The translations under genes and the position numbers were made by a program. Below are positions 1-9,700 of a stretch of DNA of 64,000 nucleotides, in pieces (the first letter of the stretch is position 1; each line of letters opens with the position of its first letter). The stretch comes from Bacillus taeanensis (GTDB lineage: Bacteria > Bacillota > Bacilli > Bacillales > UBA6769). The stretch spans positions 86,321 to 150,320 of the forward strand of contig NZ_QOCW01000010.1 of NCBI RefSeq assembly GCF_003318295.1, written 5' to 3'. A model generated the notes under the pieces. It was given only the letters and a program-made list of their open reading frames with translations, was not told where the DNA came from and did not search any database.

Positions 1-234
1 GATGACCGCTTAGCAGTCGATATTAACCGTACTAGTGGTGCAACTATTTTAACGAACTGTCATTACTGCGGCAAACCAGAATATCGTTATGTAAACTGCG
101 CGAATCCGGAATGCGATTATCTTCACATTAGCTGTAAAGAATGTGAAGAACGTAATCACCGTTCTTGTTCTGCAAAGTGTAAAGAACACCCTGAAAATTT
201 ATATCGAAAAGAAAATATGAAGCAGGAAGTTTAA
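1..234 (+). CDS. trhO: tRNA uridine(34) hydroxylase TrhO-type rhodanese, C-terminal part
   Basis: The window opens inside this gene, so only the last 77 codons are visible. They encode a cysteine-rich tail with CxxC pairs and His residues (CHYCGK, CANPEC, CKECEERNH, CSAKCKEH), which matches the zinc-binding C-terminus of the UPF0176/YbfQ rhodanese family. Family members act in prephenate-dependent or oxygen-dependent 5-hydroxylation of tRNA U34. The catalytic rhodanese Cys lies upstream of the window, so activity cannot be judged. It ends 19 bp before the kapB start, so the two could share a transcript. The family call is fairly secure; the reaction is taken from the family. Confidence 0.75.
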   Translation, partial: DDRLAVDINRTSGATILTNCHYCGKPEYRYVNCANPECDYLHISCKECEERNHRSCSAKCKEHPENLYRKENMKQEV

Positions 235-253
235 AGAAAAGGTGTTGAGTGCA

Positions 254-649
254 ATGAACAGCCAACTGCAAGCTGGAACGATTGTAACAGTCTTATACAA
301 AACAGGAAAGTATGTCGGTGAGTTAATTGAAATACGGGAACGGCATGGAAAAGGAATTGTAAAAGTGTTAGCTGTATTAAAGCACCCGACACAAGGAGAT
401 TTGCATAATCCATTTCAAACGGAAAACGTCTTTTTTCATCAGCGAAAAGCGCTCGCATTTAATGAGAAAGCAGCCATTCCTTTTTCGGCAATTAAACCGT
501 ATAACGAGGAAGAAATTCCAGAATATAAAGCATCTCTACAGCAATCTATAACATTACAACAAAACGAACTGCGTGCTAAAAATGATCAATGGTCTGCTAT
601 GTCATTAAAGCAATTAGAAGAATTAAAAAACGAATATTTTAAACAATAA
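254..649 (+). CDS. kapB: kinase-associated protein B (KapB)
   Basis: A 131-residue protein that matches KapB, known in B. subtilis as a protein needed for full KinB-dependent feeding of the sporulation phosphorelay. Recognisable features are the N-terminal beta-rich YKTGKYVGE stretch, the conserved VLAVLKHPTQGDLHNP segment around residues 45-60 and a helical, charged C-terminus. KapB is often called a lipoprotein, but I see no signal peptide or lipobox, so it looks cytosolic. The ATG at 254 has an AAAGGTG-like ribosome binding site about 10 nt upstream; GTG 242 and TTG 245 are in frame but sit on or too near that site. No kinB lies beside it in this window. A hairpin terminator follows directly. 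Confidence 0.8.
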   Translation: MNSQLQAGTIVTVLYKTGKYVGELIEIRERHGKGIVKVLAVLKHPTQGDLHNPFQTENVFFHQRKALAFNEKAAIPFSAIKPYNEEEIPEYKASLQQSITLQQNELRAKNDQWSAMSLKQLEELKNEYFKQ

Positions 650-678
650 AGCAGCGGAGCTTTCCGCTGCTTTATTGT
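648..678 (+). terminator. Rho-independent terminator after kapB
   Basis: The stem AAAGCAGCGGA / TCCGCTGCTTT with a short loop is followed by a short T-rich run. It lies between kapB and the convergent small spore-protein-like gene and may serve both. Confidence 0.75.
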
Positions 679-813
679 TTATTCATGACTTTTCATTTTT
701 TTTGCTTCTACTTCTGCATAGGAAGCAAATTCAGTATCCTGCGAACGCTTTTGCATTTCTTTTGCATTGTTATTGCGCTGTGCATTGGCATTTCCTTTCT
801 TTTGACGGCCCAT
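679..813 (-). CDS. gamma-type SASP-like small protein (TEFA motif)
   Basis: A 44-residue, very hydrophilic, Asn/Gln/Lys-rich protein beginning MGRQKKGNANAQ and containing SQDTEFASYAEVEAKK. The TEFAS core is the signature around the germination-protease site of gamma-type small acid-soluble spore proteins (SspE), which carry GTEFASE repeats. Here there is one copy instead of two. The start has a strong AAAGGAG site 9 nt upstream. It is a monocistronic gene on the minus strand, convergent with kapB. Spore function is inferred from composition and motif; a second gene at 3640-3801 shares the DTEFA core. I see no clear sigma-G promoter. Confidence 0.6.
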   Translation of the reverse strand: MGRQKKGNANAQRNNNAKEMQKRSQDTEFASYAEVEAKKMKSHE

Positions 814-887
814 TTTGTCAACTCCTTTACTATGTATGATCCCTACATATTTTGCCGCTTTTAAACTAAATTATGTGCGCTTATTTA

Positions 888-1382
888 CTAGAAGTGGATA
901 TAAACCCCTGTGCCGATTGGAACAATGCTTGCCATCTCCTCAACATCGCGATTATACATTCTTATACAGCCTCGTGAAACCGCTTTTCCAATAGAAGCAG
1001 GATCATTTGTACCATGAATGCCGTAATGCTGCTTTGATAAACTCATCCACATCGTTCCAAATGGACCACCTGGATTTGGCGCTTTATTTATAATAATAAA
1101 TTGTCCAACTGGGGTTTGATGAAGTACTCTTCCAACAGCAATTGGATACGTTTTTATAACTTTTCCATTATTTTTTAATGTTAAAATACGCTGTGAAGTT
1201 GAGATGTCAATTGAATAAGAAATCGTATCAGGAGAAGGGTAGCCAGGGATGATGAGCATTTGACCAACAACAATTATATTAGGATCTTGAATATGGTTTG
1301 CTTTAATGATTTCCTGCATATTCTTTCGATAATCTACGGCAATTGAATAAAGTGTTTCGCCCCGCTTTACGATATGTTTCAT
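888..1382 (-). CDS. ykuD: L,D-transpeptidase with LysM domain
   Basis: At 164 residues it has the same length and layout as B. subtilis YkuD. Residues 1-46 form a LysM peptidoglycan-binding domain ([13 protein letters not shown]...[11 protein letters not shown]). Residues 55-164 form the YkuD catalytic domain with the HGTN motif (His123) and SRGCIRM motif (Cys139), which supply the catalytic His/Cys pair. The family makes or remodels L,D cross-links in peptidoglycan, and YkuD is associated with spores. There is no signal peptide, as in the B. subtilis protein. The ATG at 1382 is preceded by GAGAGGAG. It is divergent from ykuI, which is also a YkuD neighbour-region gene in B. subtilis. Confidence 0.9.
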   Translation of the reverse strand: MKHIVKRGETLYSIAVDYRKNMQEIIKANHIQDPNIIVVGQMLIIPGYPSPDTISYSIDISTSQRILTLKNNGKVIKTYPIAVGRVLHQTPVGQFIIINKAPNPGGPFGTMWMSLSKQHYGIHGTNDPASIGKAVSRGCIRMYNRDVEEMASIVPIGTGVYIHF

Positions 1383-1509
1383 AGTAAAGCTCCTCTCTTA
1401 TGAGATAAGAAACAATTGGAAAAATTTTTAATGCTACTATAAACATATTTGCTTCTTCATGGTATAATAATCATTATTTTCGGAATCATTTTCTGTGGGG
1501 TGCGTGTAA

Positions 1510-2727
1510 ATGGATGCATTGGACATCATTTCAAATATTGAACAAACAAAGCCATATTTTCAACCAATTATTAGTGCTGAAGAACAAGCGGTCATTGGAT
1601 ATGAAGTGTTAGGGAGAATTGAAACGAAGAAAGGTGTAGAAAGTTTAGGTTTTTTCTTTCATGATGAAACGGTTCCTGATGAATATCGCTTAGAAGTTGA
1701 TGATTATATACGAGAAAAAGCAATTCAGTATATATTAAAAGATGCAAAAGATCATCTGCTTCTCTTTTTAAATTTTAATGTAAACTTATTAATGCTCGAT
1801 CGCGGCGAGGCATTTTTAACTCAGTTAAATCGTTATAAAGATCATGGTTTAGATTTTAGTCGTATTGTCGTAGAAATTACTGAACATGATTACAGCGGGG
1901 ATATTCATCAGTTATGTCATCTTATTAATTATTTTAAAGCACTCGGTATAAAGGTCGCGGTTGATGACATCGGCAAAGGAGCAAGTAATTTAGATCGAAT
2001 TGGTTTGCTGAAGCCGGATATTTTAAAAGTAGATCTCGAGGTTTTAAACAACCCATCTGAGTCGCATCGTGATATTTTATATTCATTGGCGATGCTTGCT
2101 AGAAAAATTGGCGCAAGCTTACTTTACGAAGGTGTAGAAGATATTCTTCATTTAAATTATGCGTGGAGAAATGGCGGGCGCTATTATCAAGGCTATTATC
2201 TTGCACGACCAAAAGAAAATTTTGTGGATATTGATTTTTGTAAACAAACACTAGGAGCAGAATTTCATCAGTTTATTCTTCATGAAAAAACGAAAATTGA
2301 AGCCCAGTATAAATTATCAGAGAATTTAAACACCCGCTTAGTAACAACGTTGAAAAAAGTCAAACATATTACAGAGCTTGATCAAACATTGGTTCATATT
2401 GCCGAAGAATTATCTGATTTGTCATTTAGGCTGTATATATGTAATGAAGATGGTTTTCAAGAGTCGGCCAATGTGGTGAAACAGAGTGATCAAACATGGG
2501 CGCTGCAGCCAAATTATAAAAATAAAAACTGGAGCTGGCGCCCTTACTTTTTAGAGAACATTGCTCGAATGAACTATGAGAAAAAGGGAATTTTATCAGA
2601 CCTTTACAGTGATATTGAGACAGATGAAATTATTCGCACCTACTCGTTCCCGATGGACAATGGCTTATACTTATTTATTGATATTTCCTATGCTTTTTTA
2701 TATGAACAAGATGGGCTGCTGGAATAG
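1510..2727 (+). CDS. ykuI: EAL-domain c-di-GMP-binding protein YkuI
   Basis: A 405-residue protein with an N-terminal EAL domain (about residues 5-245) and a C-terminal PAS-like YkuI domain (about 250-405). The EAL signature reads EVLGR at residues 32-36, and the VDDIG and YEGVE motifs that bind metal and substrate are present. In B. subtilis YkuI binds cyclic di-GMP but shows little or no phosphodiesterase activity, so a receptor role is more likely than a hydrolytic one. No signal peptide or membrane helix is seen. A GGGGTG-type site precedes the ATG. It is monocistronic, with a strong terminator at 2736. Confidence 0.88.
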   Translation: MDALDIISNIEQTKPYFQPIISAEEQAVIGYEVLGRIETKKGVESLGFFFHDETVPDEYRLEVDDYIREKAIQYILKDAKDHLLLFLNFNVNLLMLDRGEAFLTQLNRYKDHGLDFSRIVVEITEHDYSGDIHQLCHLINYFKALGIKVAVDDIGKGASNLDRIGLLKPDILKVDLEVLNNPSESHRDILYSLAMLARKIGASLLYEGVEDILHLNYAWRNGGRYYQGYYLARPKENFVDIDFCKQTLGAEFHQFILHEKTKIEAQYKLSENLNTRLVTTLKKVKHITELDQTLVHIAEELSDLSFRLYICNEDGFQESANVVKQSDQTWALQPNYKNKNWSWRPYFLENIARMNYEKKGILSDLYSDIETDEIIRTYSFPMDNGLYLFIDISYAFLYEQDGLLE

Positions 2728-2735
2728 CCATGCAT

Positions 2736-2769
2736 AAAAAGGTTGACTCTATGGAGTTAACCTTTTTTT
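2736..2769 (+). terminator. Rho-independent terminator after ykuI
   Basis: The hairpin AAAAAGGTTGACTC / GAGTTAACC has a 4-nt loop and a run of seven T. Confidence 0.85.
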
Positions 2770-2846
2770 ATCAATAATTTTATTGGTGATCTTTTATTTG
2801 TGACGTTATAATAATGTTAAAGAATGGTACAGGAGATGAAGAAGAG

Positions 2847-3596
2847 ATGTTAACACCAGAAAGACACCGAATTATTTTAGAAATCCTTGAAGAAAAACAA
2901 ATTGTAAAACTGCATGATTTAGTTGAAGCAACCTCATCTTCTGAATCAACAATTCGCAGAGATTTAGTTCAGTTAGAAAGTCAACGACTATTAAAACGGG
3001 TTCATGGAGGGGCTTCACTGCTTCAAAAAAATCGCATTGAGCCGAGTATAAGTGAAAAATCAACAAAACATTTAAATGAAAAACAACTTATTGCAAAATA
3101 TGCTGCAAAGCTGGTAAGAGACGGCGATTCGATTTTTTTAGATGCGGGTACAACAACAATGCAAATGATTGAATCTTTAAATCAACGAGATATTACGGTA
3201 GTAACAAACGGTCTTACATTAATTGAACCTTTATTAGAAAAAAATATTGAAACGTATTTAATAGGTGGATCCATTAAAGGAAAAACACGCGCACTTATCG
3301 GTCACAGTGCCCTTAAAACATTGGAAAATTATCGATTCGATAAAGCGTTTATGGGAATGAACAGTGTTCATTCGGAATACGGATATACAACGCCAGATCC
3401 AGAAGAAGCGCTTATAAAAAATACAGCAATGTCGCTTGCTAAAAAAGCATATGTTCTTATTGATCAATCAAAGTTTGGTGAAGTTTCTTTTGCAAAAGTA
3501 GCCGATCTTAATCAAGCAGTAATCATTACGACTGAACCGCATGAAGATCTTATTGAATATAAGCGGAAAGCAGAAGTCATTATCGTTAATGAATAA
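2847..3596 (+). CDS. fruR: DeoR-family regulator, FruR-like
   Basis: A 249-residue DeoR-family repressor. An N-terminal winged helix (residues 1-57, MLTPERHRIILEILEEK...SSSESTIRRDL) carries the family signature ending RVHGGA, followed by a DeoR C-terminal sensor domain with LDAGTTTMQMI and VVTNGL phosphate-sugar binding loops. It resembles B. subtilis FruR closely (MLTPERH start, TTPDPEEAL segment), which controls fruRKA and senses fructose 1-phosphate. The ATG at 2847 lies behind AGGAGATGAAGAAG; an upstream in-frame ATG at 2814 has no such site. Unusually, fruK and fruA do not follow; a hairpin and a convergent small gene come next. The effector is therefore inferred. Confidence 0.75.
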   Translation: MLTPERHRIILEILEEKQIVKLHDLVEATSSSESTIRRDLVQLESQRLLKRVHGGASLLQKNRIEPSISEKSTKHLNEKQLIAKYAAKLVRDGDSIFLDAGTTTMQMIESLNQRDITVVTNGLTLIEPLLEKNIETYLIGGSIKGKTRALIGHSALKTLENYRFDKAFMGMNSVHSEYGYTTPDPEEALIKNTAMSLAKKAYVLIDQSKFGEVSFAKVADLNQAVIITTEPHEDLIEYKRKAEVIIVNE

Positions 3597-3620
3597 AGTC
3601 AGCTTATGAGTAAGCTGACT
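3597..3620. terminator. Intergenic hairpin between fruR-like gene and SASP-like gene
   Basis: The perfect stem AGTCAGCTTA / TAAGCTGACT has a 4-nt loop. There is no T-run on the plus strand, but a TTTATT tract follows it on the minus strand, so it could end the minus-strand transcript. Confidence 0.5.
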
Positions 3621-3639
3621 TAAACAGTAATAAGGGACA

Positions 3640-3801
3640 TTACCTTTTCGTGTTTGATTTTTTTGCACGCGCAGCGTCTTGGCTGTACACTTCTCCCGCA
3701 AATTCAGTATCAGGTGAGTTTCCTAACGGATTAACACTTGATTGTGGGCGTCTACCCGCATCATTAATTTTTTGTGGATTTGTTTTAGTTTTAGCCATCA
3801 T
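3640..3801 (-). CDS. gamma-type SASP-like small protein (DTEFAGE motif)
   Basis: A 53-residue basic and polar protein starting MMAKTKTNPQK, with SPDTEFAGEVYSQDAARAKK in the middle to end. The TEFAGE core matches the conserved TEFASE repeat of gamma-type small acid-soluble spore proteins, and the same core occurs in the gene at 679-813, although the flanks differ. A GGAGGTG site precedes two adjacent ATG codons (3801 and 3798) and either may be used. It lies on the minus strand between a FruR-like gene and thyB and is monocistronic. The spore role is inferred from the motif, size and composition. Confidence 0.6.
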   Translation of the reverse strand: MMAKTKTNPQKINDAGRRPQSSVNPLGNSPDTEFAGEVYSQDAARAKKSNTKR

Positions 3802-3888
3802 TGTTCACCTCCATTTTATAATCTCTCCTGAAAATAAAAATGTATGTTAAAATAGTAAGGTTGATTTTAATTGAGAGGATGGTTACTC

Positions 3889-4683
3889 ATGAAACAATAT
3901 CTCGATTTATGTGAGCATATTTTAGAAAACGGAGTAAAAAAAGAAGATCGGACAGGCACAGGCACCATTAGTGTTTTTGGTTATCAAATGCGCTTTAATT
4001 TACAAAAAGGCTTTCCGGTTTTAACAACGAAAAAGCTTCATTTACGTTCCATAATTCATGAATTGTTATGGTTTTTACAAGGGGATACAAACATTAAGTA
4101 TTTAAAAGATAACAACGTAAGAATTTGGGACGAGTGGGCAGATGAAAACGGCAATTTAGGTCCGGTTTACGGCTATCAATGGCGTTCATGGCCAACACCA
4201 AATGGAGAGTCGATTGATCAAATTTCAAAGCTGATCGAGCAAATTAAAACAAATCCTGATTCAAGAAGGCTGATTGTTAGTGCTTGGAATGTTGCCGATG
4301 TAGATAATATGGCGCTGCCGCCGTGTCATACGATGTTTCAGTTTTATGTAGCGGAAGGAAAATTATCATGTCAGCTTTATCAGAGATCGGCCGATGTTTT
4401 TTTAGGAGTGCCATTCAATATCGCCTCCTACGCACTGCTTACAATGATGGTTGCGCAGGTGTGTGACTTGGAGCCGGGTGAGTTTATTCACACATTTGGT
4501 GACACACATATTTACTTAAATCATATTGAACAGGTGAAATTACAGTTAACACGCGAACCAAAGCCGCTTCCGGAGATGAAAATTAACCCGAAAGTAAAAA
4601 ATATCTTTGATTTTAAATTTGAAGATTTTGAGCTTGTCGGTTATGACGCACATCCTCATATTAAAGGAGAAGTATCTGTATGA
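3889..4683 (+). CDS. thyB: thymidylate synthase (264 aa, E. coli ThyA-type)
   Basis: It converts dUMP and 5,10-methylenetetrahydrofolate to dTMP and dihydrofolate in the cytosol. The 264-residue length and sequence fit the E. coli-type enzyme, called ThyB in B. subtilis, and not the longer phage-type ThyA. The catalytic nucleophile lies in [13 protein letters not shown] (near residue 146), and [20 protein letters not shown], the Arg pair region and the D...N dUMP contacts (FNIASYALL) are intact. The ATG at 3889 follows an AGAGGATGG site. It overlaps dfrA by an ATGA junction, so dihydrofolate is made and reduced by coupled products of one operon. Confidence 0.95.
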   Translation: MKQYLDLCEHILENGVKKEDRTGTGTISVFGYQMRFNLQKGFPVLTTKKLHLRSIIHELLWFLQGDTNIKYLKDNNVRIWDEWADENGNLGPVYGYQWRSWPTPNGESIDQISKLIEQIKTNPDSRRLIVSAWNVADVDNMALPPCHTMFQFYVAEGKLSCQLYQRSADVFLGVPFNIASYALLTMMVAQVCDLEPGEFIHTFGDTHIYLNHIEQVKLQLTREPKPLPEMKINPKVKNIFDFKFEDFELVGYDAHPHIKGEVSV

Positions 4684-5165
4684 TTTCATTAATTTGGGCA
4701 ATGGGGCAAAATCAAACAATCGGTAAAGATAATGACATGCCGTGGCATCTGCCGGCAGATCTTGCTTATTTTAAAAAAGTAACGTCAGGTCATACCGTTT
4801 TAATGGGCAGAAAAACGCATGAATCAATTGGTAGACCGCTTCCAAACCGCAAAAATATTATTATTACAAATAATAAAGCTTATAAAGCGGAAGGATGCAT
4901 CGTTGTTCATTCAGTTAAAGAAGCGTTAACACATACAAAAGAAGATGAAGTGTTTGTAATCGGCGGCGCACAAATTTACGAAGTGTTTTTGCCATTTGCT
5001 GATCGCCTTTACGTCACACACATTAAACAGGATTTTGATGGAGATGCTTTTTTTCCTCTATTTGATTTAAATGAATGGATGCTTGTTTCAGAAGAACAAG
5101 GAATCAAAAGCGAAAAAAATCCCTATCATTATAAATTTCTTGTATATGAGAAAAACTTGAATTAG
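4680..5165 (+). CDS. dfrA: dihydrofolate reductase
   Basis: A 161-residue NADPH-dependent dihydrofolate reductase that regenerates tetrahydrofolate after thymidylate synthesis. It has the family landmarks [24 protein letters not shown] (folate site with the acidic residue after the PWHLP loop), [12 protein letters not shown] for cofactor binding, and [11 protein letters not shown] near residue 100. The start overlaps the thyB stop at 4680-4683, which implies translational coupling. A terminator with G-U pairs follows at 5173. Nothing suggests a trimethoprim-resistant acquired form. Confidence 0.95.
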   Translation: MISLIWAMGQNQTIGKDNDMPWHLPADLAYFKKVTSGHTVLMGRKTHESIGRPLPNRKNIIITNNKAYKAEGCIVVHSVKEALTHTKEDEVFVIGGAQIYEVFLPFADRLYVTHIKQDFDGDAFFPLFDLNEWMLVSEEQGIKSEKNPYHYKFLVYEKNLN

Positions 5166-5172
5166 CTATTAA

Positions 5173-5209
5173 AAGTAAGTAAGGATCCTAATACCTTGCT
5201 TGCTTTTTC
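5173..5209 (+). terminator. Rho-independent terminator of thyB-dfrA
   Basis: The stem AAGTAAGTAAGG / CCTTGCTTGCTT pairs with two G-U wobbles and is followed by TTTTTC. Confidence 0.75.
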
Positions 5210-5434
5210 TTTATCGCTCACTAAAATGTAAAGTATAAGTGAAAAAGACGTAAAAAATACATCTATATTAATGAAGGAAAAAACGTTTTCACGATGTTTT
5301 ATAAAAATATAAAAGTAAAAAGACGTTCAAGAAATTAAAAACGTTTCTGTCCTGCAGCAGAAGAAGTGTTAAAAACAATACCAGGGGATAAACATTTCTG
5401 TTAAGATAGAAGAAAAAGTGAAGGAGAGGATCGT

Positions 5435-5578
5435 ATGAAACCATTGCAGCTTTCTCCGGAAACCGCCGTTAAGCTTGCAGAAAAGCTTAACGTACCGCTT
5501 GAACAATTAATGCACATGCCTCAGCATATATTAGTGCAAAAATTAATGGAACTGGAAAAAGAAGCGGAAAATAAATAA
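5435..5578 (+). CDS. yycC: YycC-like small protein
   Basis: A 47-residue protein beginning MKPLQLSPETAVKLAEKLNV and containing MHMPQHILVQKL. This pattern fits the YycC family of uncharacterised Bacillus proteins of about 46-52 residues. It is predicted helical, with no membrane segment or cysteines. The ATG at 5435 sits behind a perfect AAGGAGAGGA site. It is monocistronic, with its own 220-bp upstream gap and a terminator hairpin that also separates it from convergent gltC. Function is unknown; the family call rests on recall of the PQHIL motif. Confidence 0.65.
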   Translation: MKPLQLSPETAVKLAEKLNVPLEQLMHMPQHILVQKLMELEKEAENK

Positions 5579-5580
5579 TA

Positions 5581-5633
5581 AGAAGAGGATGACTCCAAAG
5601 GATAAGGTTTATCCCTCATGCGTCATCCTCTTC
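5581..5633. terminator. Hairpin between yycC and gltC
   Basis: The arms GAAGAGGATGAC and GTCATCCTCTTC pair perfectly around a 28-nt loop that contains a second small stem. It lies between convergent genes. There is no long T-run, so it may work as a bidirectional structure. Confidence 0.6.
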
Positions 5634-5647
5634 CATCATGTGAGCAG

Positions 5648-6550
5648 TTAGCGACCAAAGCGATTAAGCACATCATAAAAGTCTTTTAGAAACTCAAAAA
5701 ATAATTTTTCTGATGGAGCTAAGTCACGGTTTTTAGGGGTTATCACTCCGACTGTGCGGGTTACATTTGGTTCACTAATTGGTATTTTTACCGTTTCTCG
5801 TGGGACGTTATCAATTAAAGTAACCTCTGGAAGCAGGCTAACGCCAAGTCCTGCTGATATTAAGCCTTTAATAGATTCAGTATCTTCACCTTCAAAAGCA
5901 ACATGAGGCCTGAAGCCAACTTGTTTGCAGGCATTTACGACAATTTCACGTAAGGCTAAATCTTCGCGAAACAAAACAAATGGATCATTACGTAATTGTT
6001 CTAAACGAATGCTGGGTAATTCAGCAAGATGATGATCCATTGGTAATAAAGCCATTAATCGCTCCGTAAAGAAAATATTTCCTTTTACTTCCTTATGAGT
6101 TGGAACTGGGGCAATAAAGGATAAATCAATGTCTCCTTTGATAACAGCTTTTATAAGCTGTTTTACAGTAGCCTGCCTCAATTGAAAGCCGATTTTAGGG
6201 TGCTGTTCACGAAATGCAGAAATAACAGTAGGTAATGTATTGGATGCTAAACTATTTGGAAAACCAATTCTGATTGTTCCAGATTCAGGATCGAGAAATT
6301 CATCTACTTTTTGTTTTGCTCGTTCGATTTCATTTAATCCAATTTCTACATGTTCAAGAAAAATTCTTCCGACAGTCGTTAATTTTACGTTTCGTCCTTC
6401 TCTCATAAATAACTCTACGCCTAATTCGTCCTCTAGGTTTGCGATTTGTCTGCTGACAGCTGATTGCGCTACATGAAGTGCATCGGCAGCTTCGGTTACA
6501 TGCTCTCTTGTAGCCACTTCAATAAAATATTTAATCTGTCTTAATTCCAT
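5648..6550 (-). CDS. gltC: LysR-family activator of glutamate synthase
   Basis: A 300-residue LysR-type regulator with an N-terminal helix-turn-helix (residues 1-60, MELRQIKYFIEVATREHVTEAA...SAVSRQI) and a two-lobed effector domain (about 90-295). Its position, divergent from gltA and separated by 203 bp, is that of B. subtilis GltC. GltC activates gltAB and represses its own gene; activity is influenced by 2-oxoglutarate, glutamate and the RocG glutamate dehydrogenase. A dyad of the known GltC type lies in the shared intergenic region at 6575. The start has GGAGGGATATT upstream. Confidence 0.92.
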   Translation of the reverse strand: MELRQIKYFIEVATREHVTEAADALHVAQSAVSRQIANLEDELGVELFMREGRNVKLTTVGRIFLEHVEIGLNEIERAKQKVDEFLDPESGTIRIGFPNSLASNTLPTVISAFREQHPKIGFQLRQATVKQLIKAVIKGDIDLSFIAPVPTHKEVKGNIFFTERLMALLPMDHHLAELPSIRLEQLRNDPFVLFREDLALREIVVNACKQVGFRPHVAFEGEDTESIKGLISAGLGVSLLPEVTLIDNVPRETVKIPISEPNVTRTVGVITPKNRDLAPSEKLFFEFLKDFYDVLNRFGR

Positions 6551-6574
6551 AATATCCCTCCAAAAAACGAATTC

Positions 6575-6589
6575 ATCTCAATTTGAGAT
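6575..6589. promoter_or_regulatory. Predicted GltC binding box
   Basis: The sequence ATCTCAATTTGAGAT is an ATCTC-N5-GAGAT dyad, the form described for GltC boxes, and it lies in the gltC-gltA divergent promoter region. It starts 25 bp from the gltC start, as expected for autorepression plus activation of gltA. A weaker AT-rich repeat (ATCTAAATTATATAT) just downstream could be the second box. Confidence 0.8.
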
Positions 6590-6753
6590 CAATTATATCT
6601 AAATTATATATTGAAAGTATCAATTAATAAATATAGAATTAAAGATACAGAAAATTATTATTATTATTTCGCTATTATAAAACATAAATAAGTCGAAATT
6701 TTTTTTGACTTAATATAAAGCAAGAGGGAAATCCCAGAGGAGGGGTGGAGTCC

Positions 6754-9700
6754 ATGAAACAAACAGAATTCCAAAAAACAGGATTACCAAACAAACAAGG
6801 TCTTTATGACCCAAATTTTGAACATGATGCATGCGGAATCGGGCTTATTGCAAATTTAAAAGGAAAGCCAGCCCACGATATCGTAACACAAGGTGTAAAT
6901 ATGCTTACTAAGCTTGAGCACCGCGGTGGACAAGGAAGTGATCCAGCAACTGGTGATGGTGCTGGTATTATGCTTCAAATTCCACACGATTTCTTTGTGA
7001 AAGAATGCGAGAAAGTAAACATTAACCTACCAGAAAGAGATAAATATGGTGTAGGTATGGTGTTCTTCCCAATGGATGGGGAAAAACGCATGGCTTATGA
7101 AAAGAAATTTGAAACAATTATTGAAGAAGAAGGTCAACAATTTCTTGGCTGGAGAACTGTTCCAGTAAATAATGTAACACTTGGAAAAGGCGCGAAAGCA
7201 TCACAGCCTTTCGTACGTCAAGTCTTTATTGGTGCAGCTGAAGAATTAAACGATCAGCTCGCGTTTGAAAGAAAATTATATGTGATTCGTAAACGAGTTG
7301 AAAAAGCAGTTGTAGAATTAAACAAGCATGAAGCAGACTTCTATGTTGCAAGTCTTTCAAGCCGTACAATCGTTTATAAAGGGATGTTAACTCCTGAACA
7401 GCTTGATACATTCTATATGGACCTTCAAGATGAAGGTTTTGAATCTGCGTTCTCGCTTGTACACTCTCGTTTTAGTACAAATACATTCCCAAGCTGGAAA
7501 CGTGCGCACCCGAACCGTTATTTAATTCATAATGGGGAAATTAACACATTAACAGGTAATGTAAACTGGATGTATGCTCGTGAACAAGTTGCAAAATCAG
7601 ATGTATTTGGTGAAGATATGGAGAAAATCTTCCCGATTATTGACACGGATGGCAGTGACTCATCTATGCTTGATAATGCACTTGAATTTTTATCACTAGC
7701 AGGTCGCTCATTACCGCATGCGGCAATGATGATGATTCCTGAGCCTTGGGATAAAGATGAAAACATGACAGATCCGAAAAAAGCATTCTATGAGTACCAC
7801 AGCAATTTAATGGAGCCATGGGATGGCCCAACGGCGATTTCATTTACAGATGGCCGTCAAATCGGAGCGATTCTTGACCGTAATGGTCTTCGTCCGGCTC
7901 GTTATTATGTAACGACTGATGATACAATTATTTTCTCATCTGAAGTTGGTGTTATTGATGTTGAGCCAGAAAGAGTTGTACGTAAGGAGCGCTTAAGTCC
8001 AGGGAAAATGCTTCTTATTGATTTAGAAGAAGGCCGCATCATTGCAGATGAAGAGCTTAAACATACGATTACGAGCGAGCAGCCTTACCGTGAGTGGTTA
8101 GATAACAACCTTCTTCACGTTAATGAACTACCAAAAGCAAATGCTGAGATTGAATACAGCAGTGATGAGCTGTTAACGCGTCATAAAGCATTTGGCTACA
8201 CATATGAAGAACTATCTAAAAATATTGCACCAATGGTTTCAGAAGGTAAAGATCCGATCGGTGCGATGGGAGCAGATACACCGCTTGCTGTATTATCTGA
8301 TCGCCCGCAGTTATTATATAACTATTTCAAACAATTATTCGCGCAAGTAACAAACCCACCAATTGATGCGATTCGTGAAGAGTCAGTTACATCAACAATG
8401 ACAACAATTGGTGCAGAAGGAAATCTTCTTGATCCAACACCAGAAAGCTGTAGAAGAATCCGATTAGAAACACCAATTATTACTGATGCAGCATTAGCTT
8501 CGTTACGTGCGCTAAAAGAAGCAGAGTTTAAATCTACTACACTACCAATTCTCTTTAATGCGGTTAAAGGTGAAGAAGGTTTAGAGACTGCGCTTAATGA
8601 ACTTTTCGCAGCAGCTGATGCAGCGATTGAAAAAGGAAATACATTACTTGTGTTATCTGATCGCGCGATGAATGATGTGAATGCACCAATTCCAGCATTA
8701 CTTGCTGTCAGCGGACTTCATCACCACCTTGTAAATGCAGGTACACGTACAAAAGTAAGTTTGATCGTTGAATCTGGTGAACCACGTGATGTTCATCATC
8801 TAGCAATGCTCGTTGGTTATGGTGCTGATTTAATCAACCCGTACGTGGCAATGGCATCAATTAAAGAAATGATTAAAGAAGATATCCTAAAAGATATCTC
8901 CTATGAAGCTGCCCTTGAAAAATATATTAAAGCAGCAACAAGTGGTATCGTTAAAGTAATGGGTAAAATGGGGATTTCAACGGTTCAAAGTTACCGTGGT
9001 GCTCAAATCTTTGAAGCAATTGGTGTTTCATCTGAGGTGATTAACCGTTACTTTACGCGAACAGCATCTCAAATTGACGGTATTGATTTAGCGATTATTG
9101 CCAAAGAGGCGCTTCTTCGTCATGAACAAGCATTTAACAATCATGAATATAACGATAAAGTGTTAGATGCGGGAAGTGAACTGCAGTGGCGTCATGATGG
9201 CGAATACCATGCGTTTAATCCAAAAACAATTCATACGCTTCAGCATTCAACTCGTACTGGAAACTATGAATTATTTAAAGAATACACAAAAATGGCAGAC
9301 GAAGAGCAAGTGGCGTTTTTACGCGGAGCATTTGACTTTAAGACTGATAATTCAATTCCTCTTGACGAAGTTGAGTCAATTGAATCGATTATGTGCCGCT
9401 TTAAAACAGGTGCAATGTCTTATGGTGCCTTAAGTAAAGAAGCGCACGAAGCGTTAGCGATTGCGATGAACCGTATTGGTGGTAAAAGTAACAGCGGTGA
9501 AGGTGGAGAAGATTATGACCGCTTTACGCCAGATGAAAACGGAGATTTACGCCGCAGTGCGATCAAGCAGGTTGCGTCAGGTCGTTTTGGTGTAACGAGC
9601 AACTATTTAGTAAATGCCGATGAAATTCAAATTAAAATGGCACAAGGTGCAAAACCAGGTGAAGGTGGTCAATTACCATCAAAGAAAGTATATCCATGGG

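Noticed and set aside
254..649. KapB as a lipoprotein
   Set aside because: The family name includes lipoprotein, but no signal peptide or lipobox Cys exists here.
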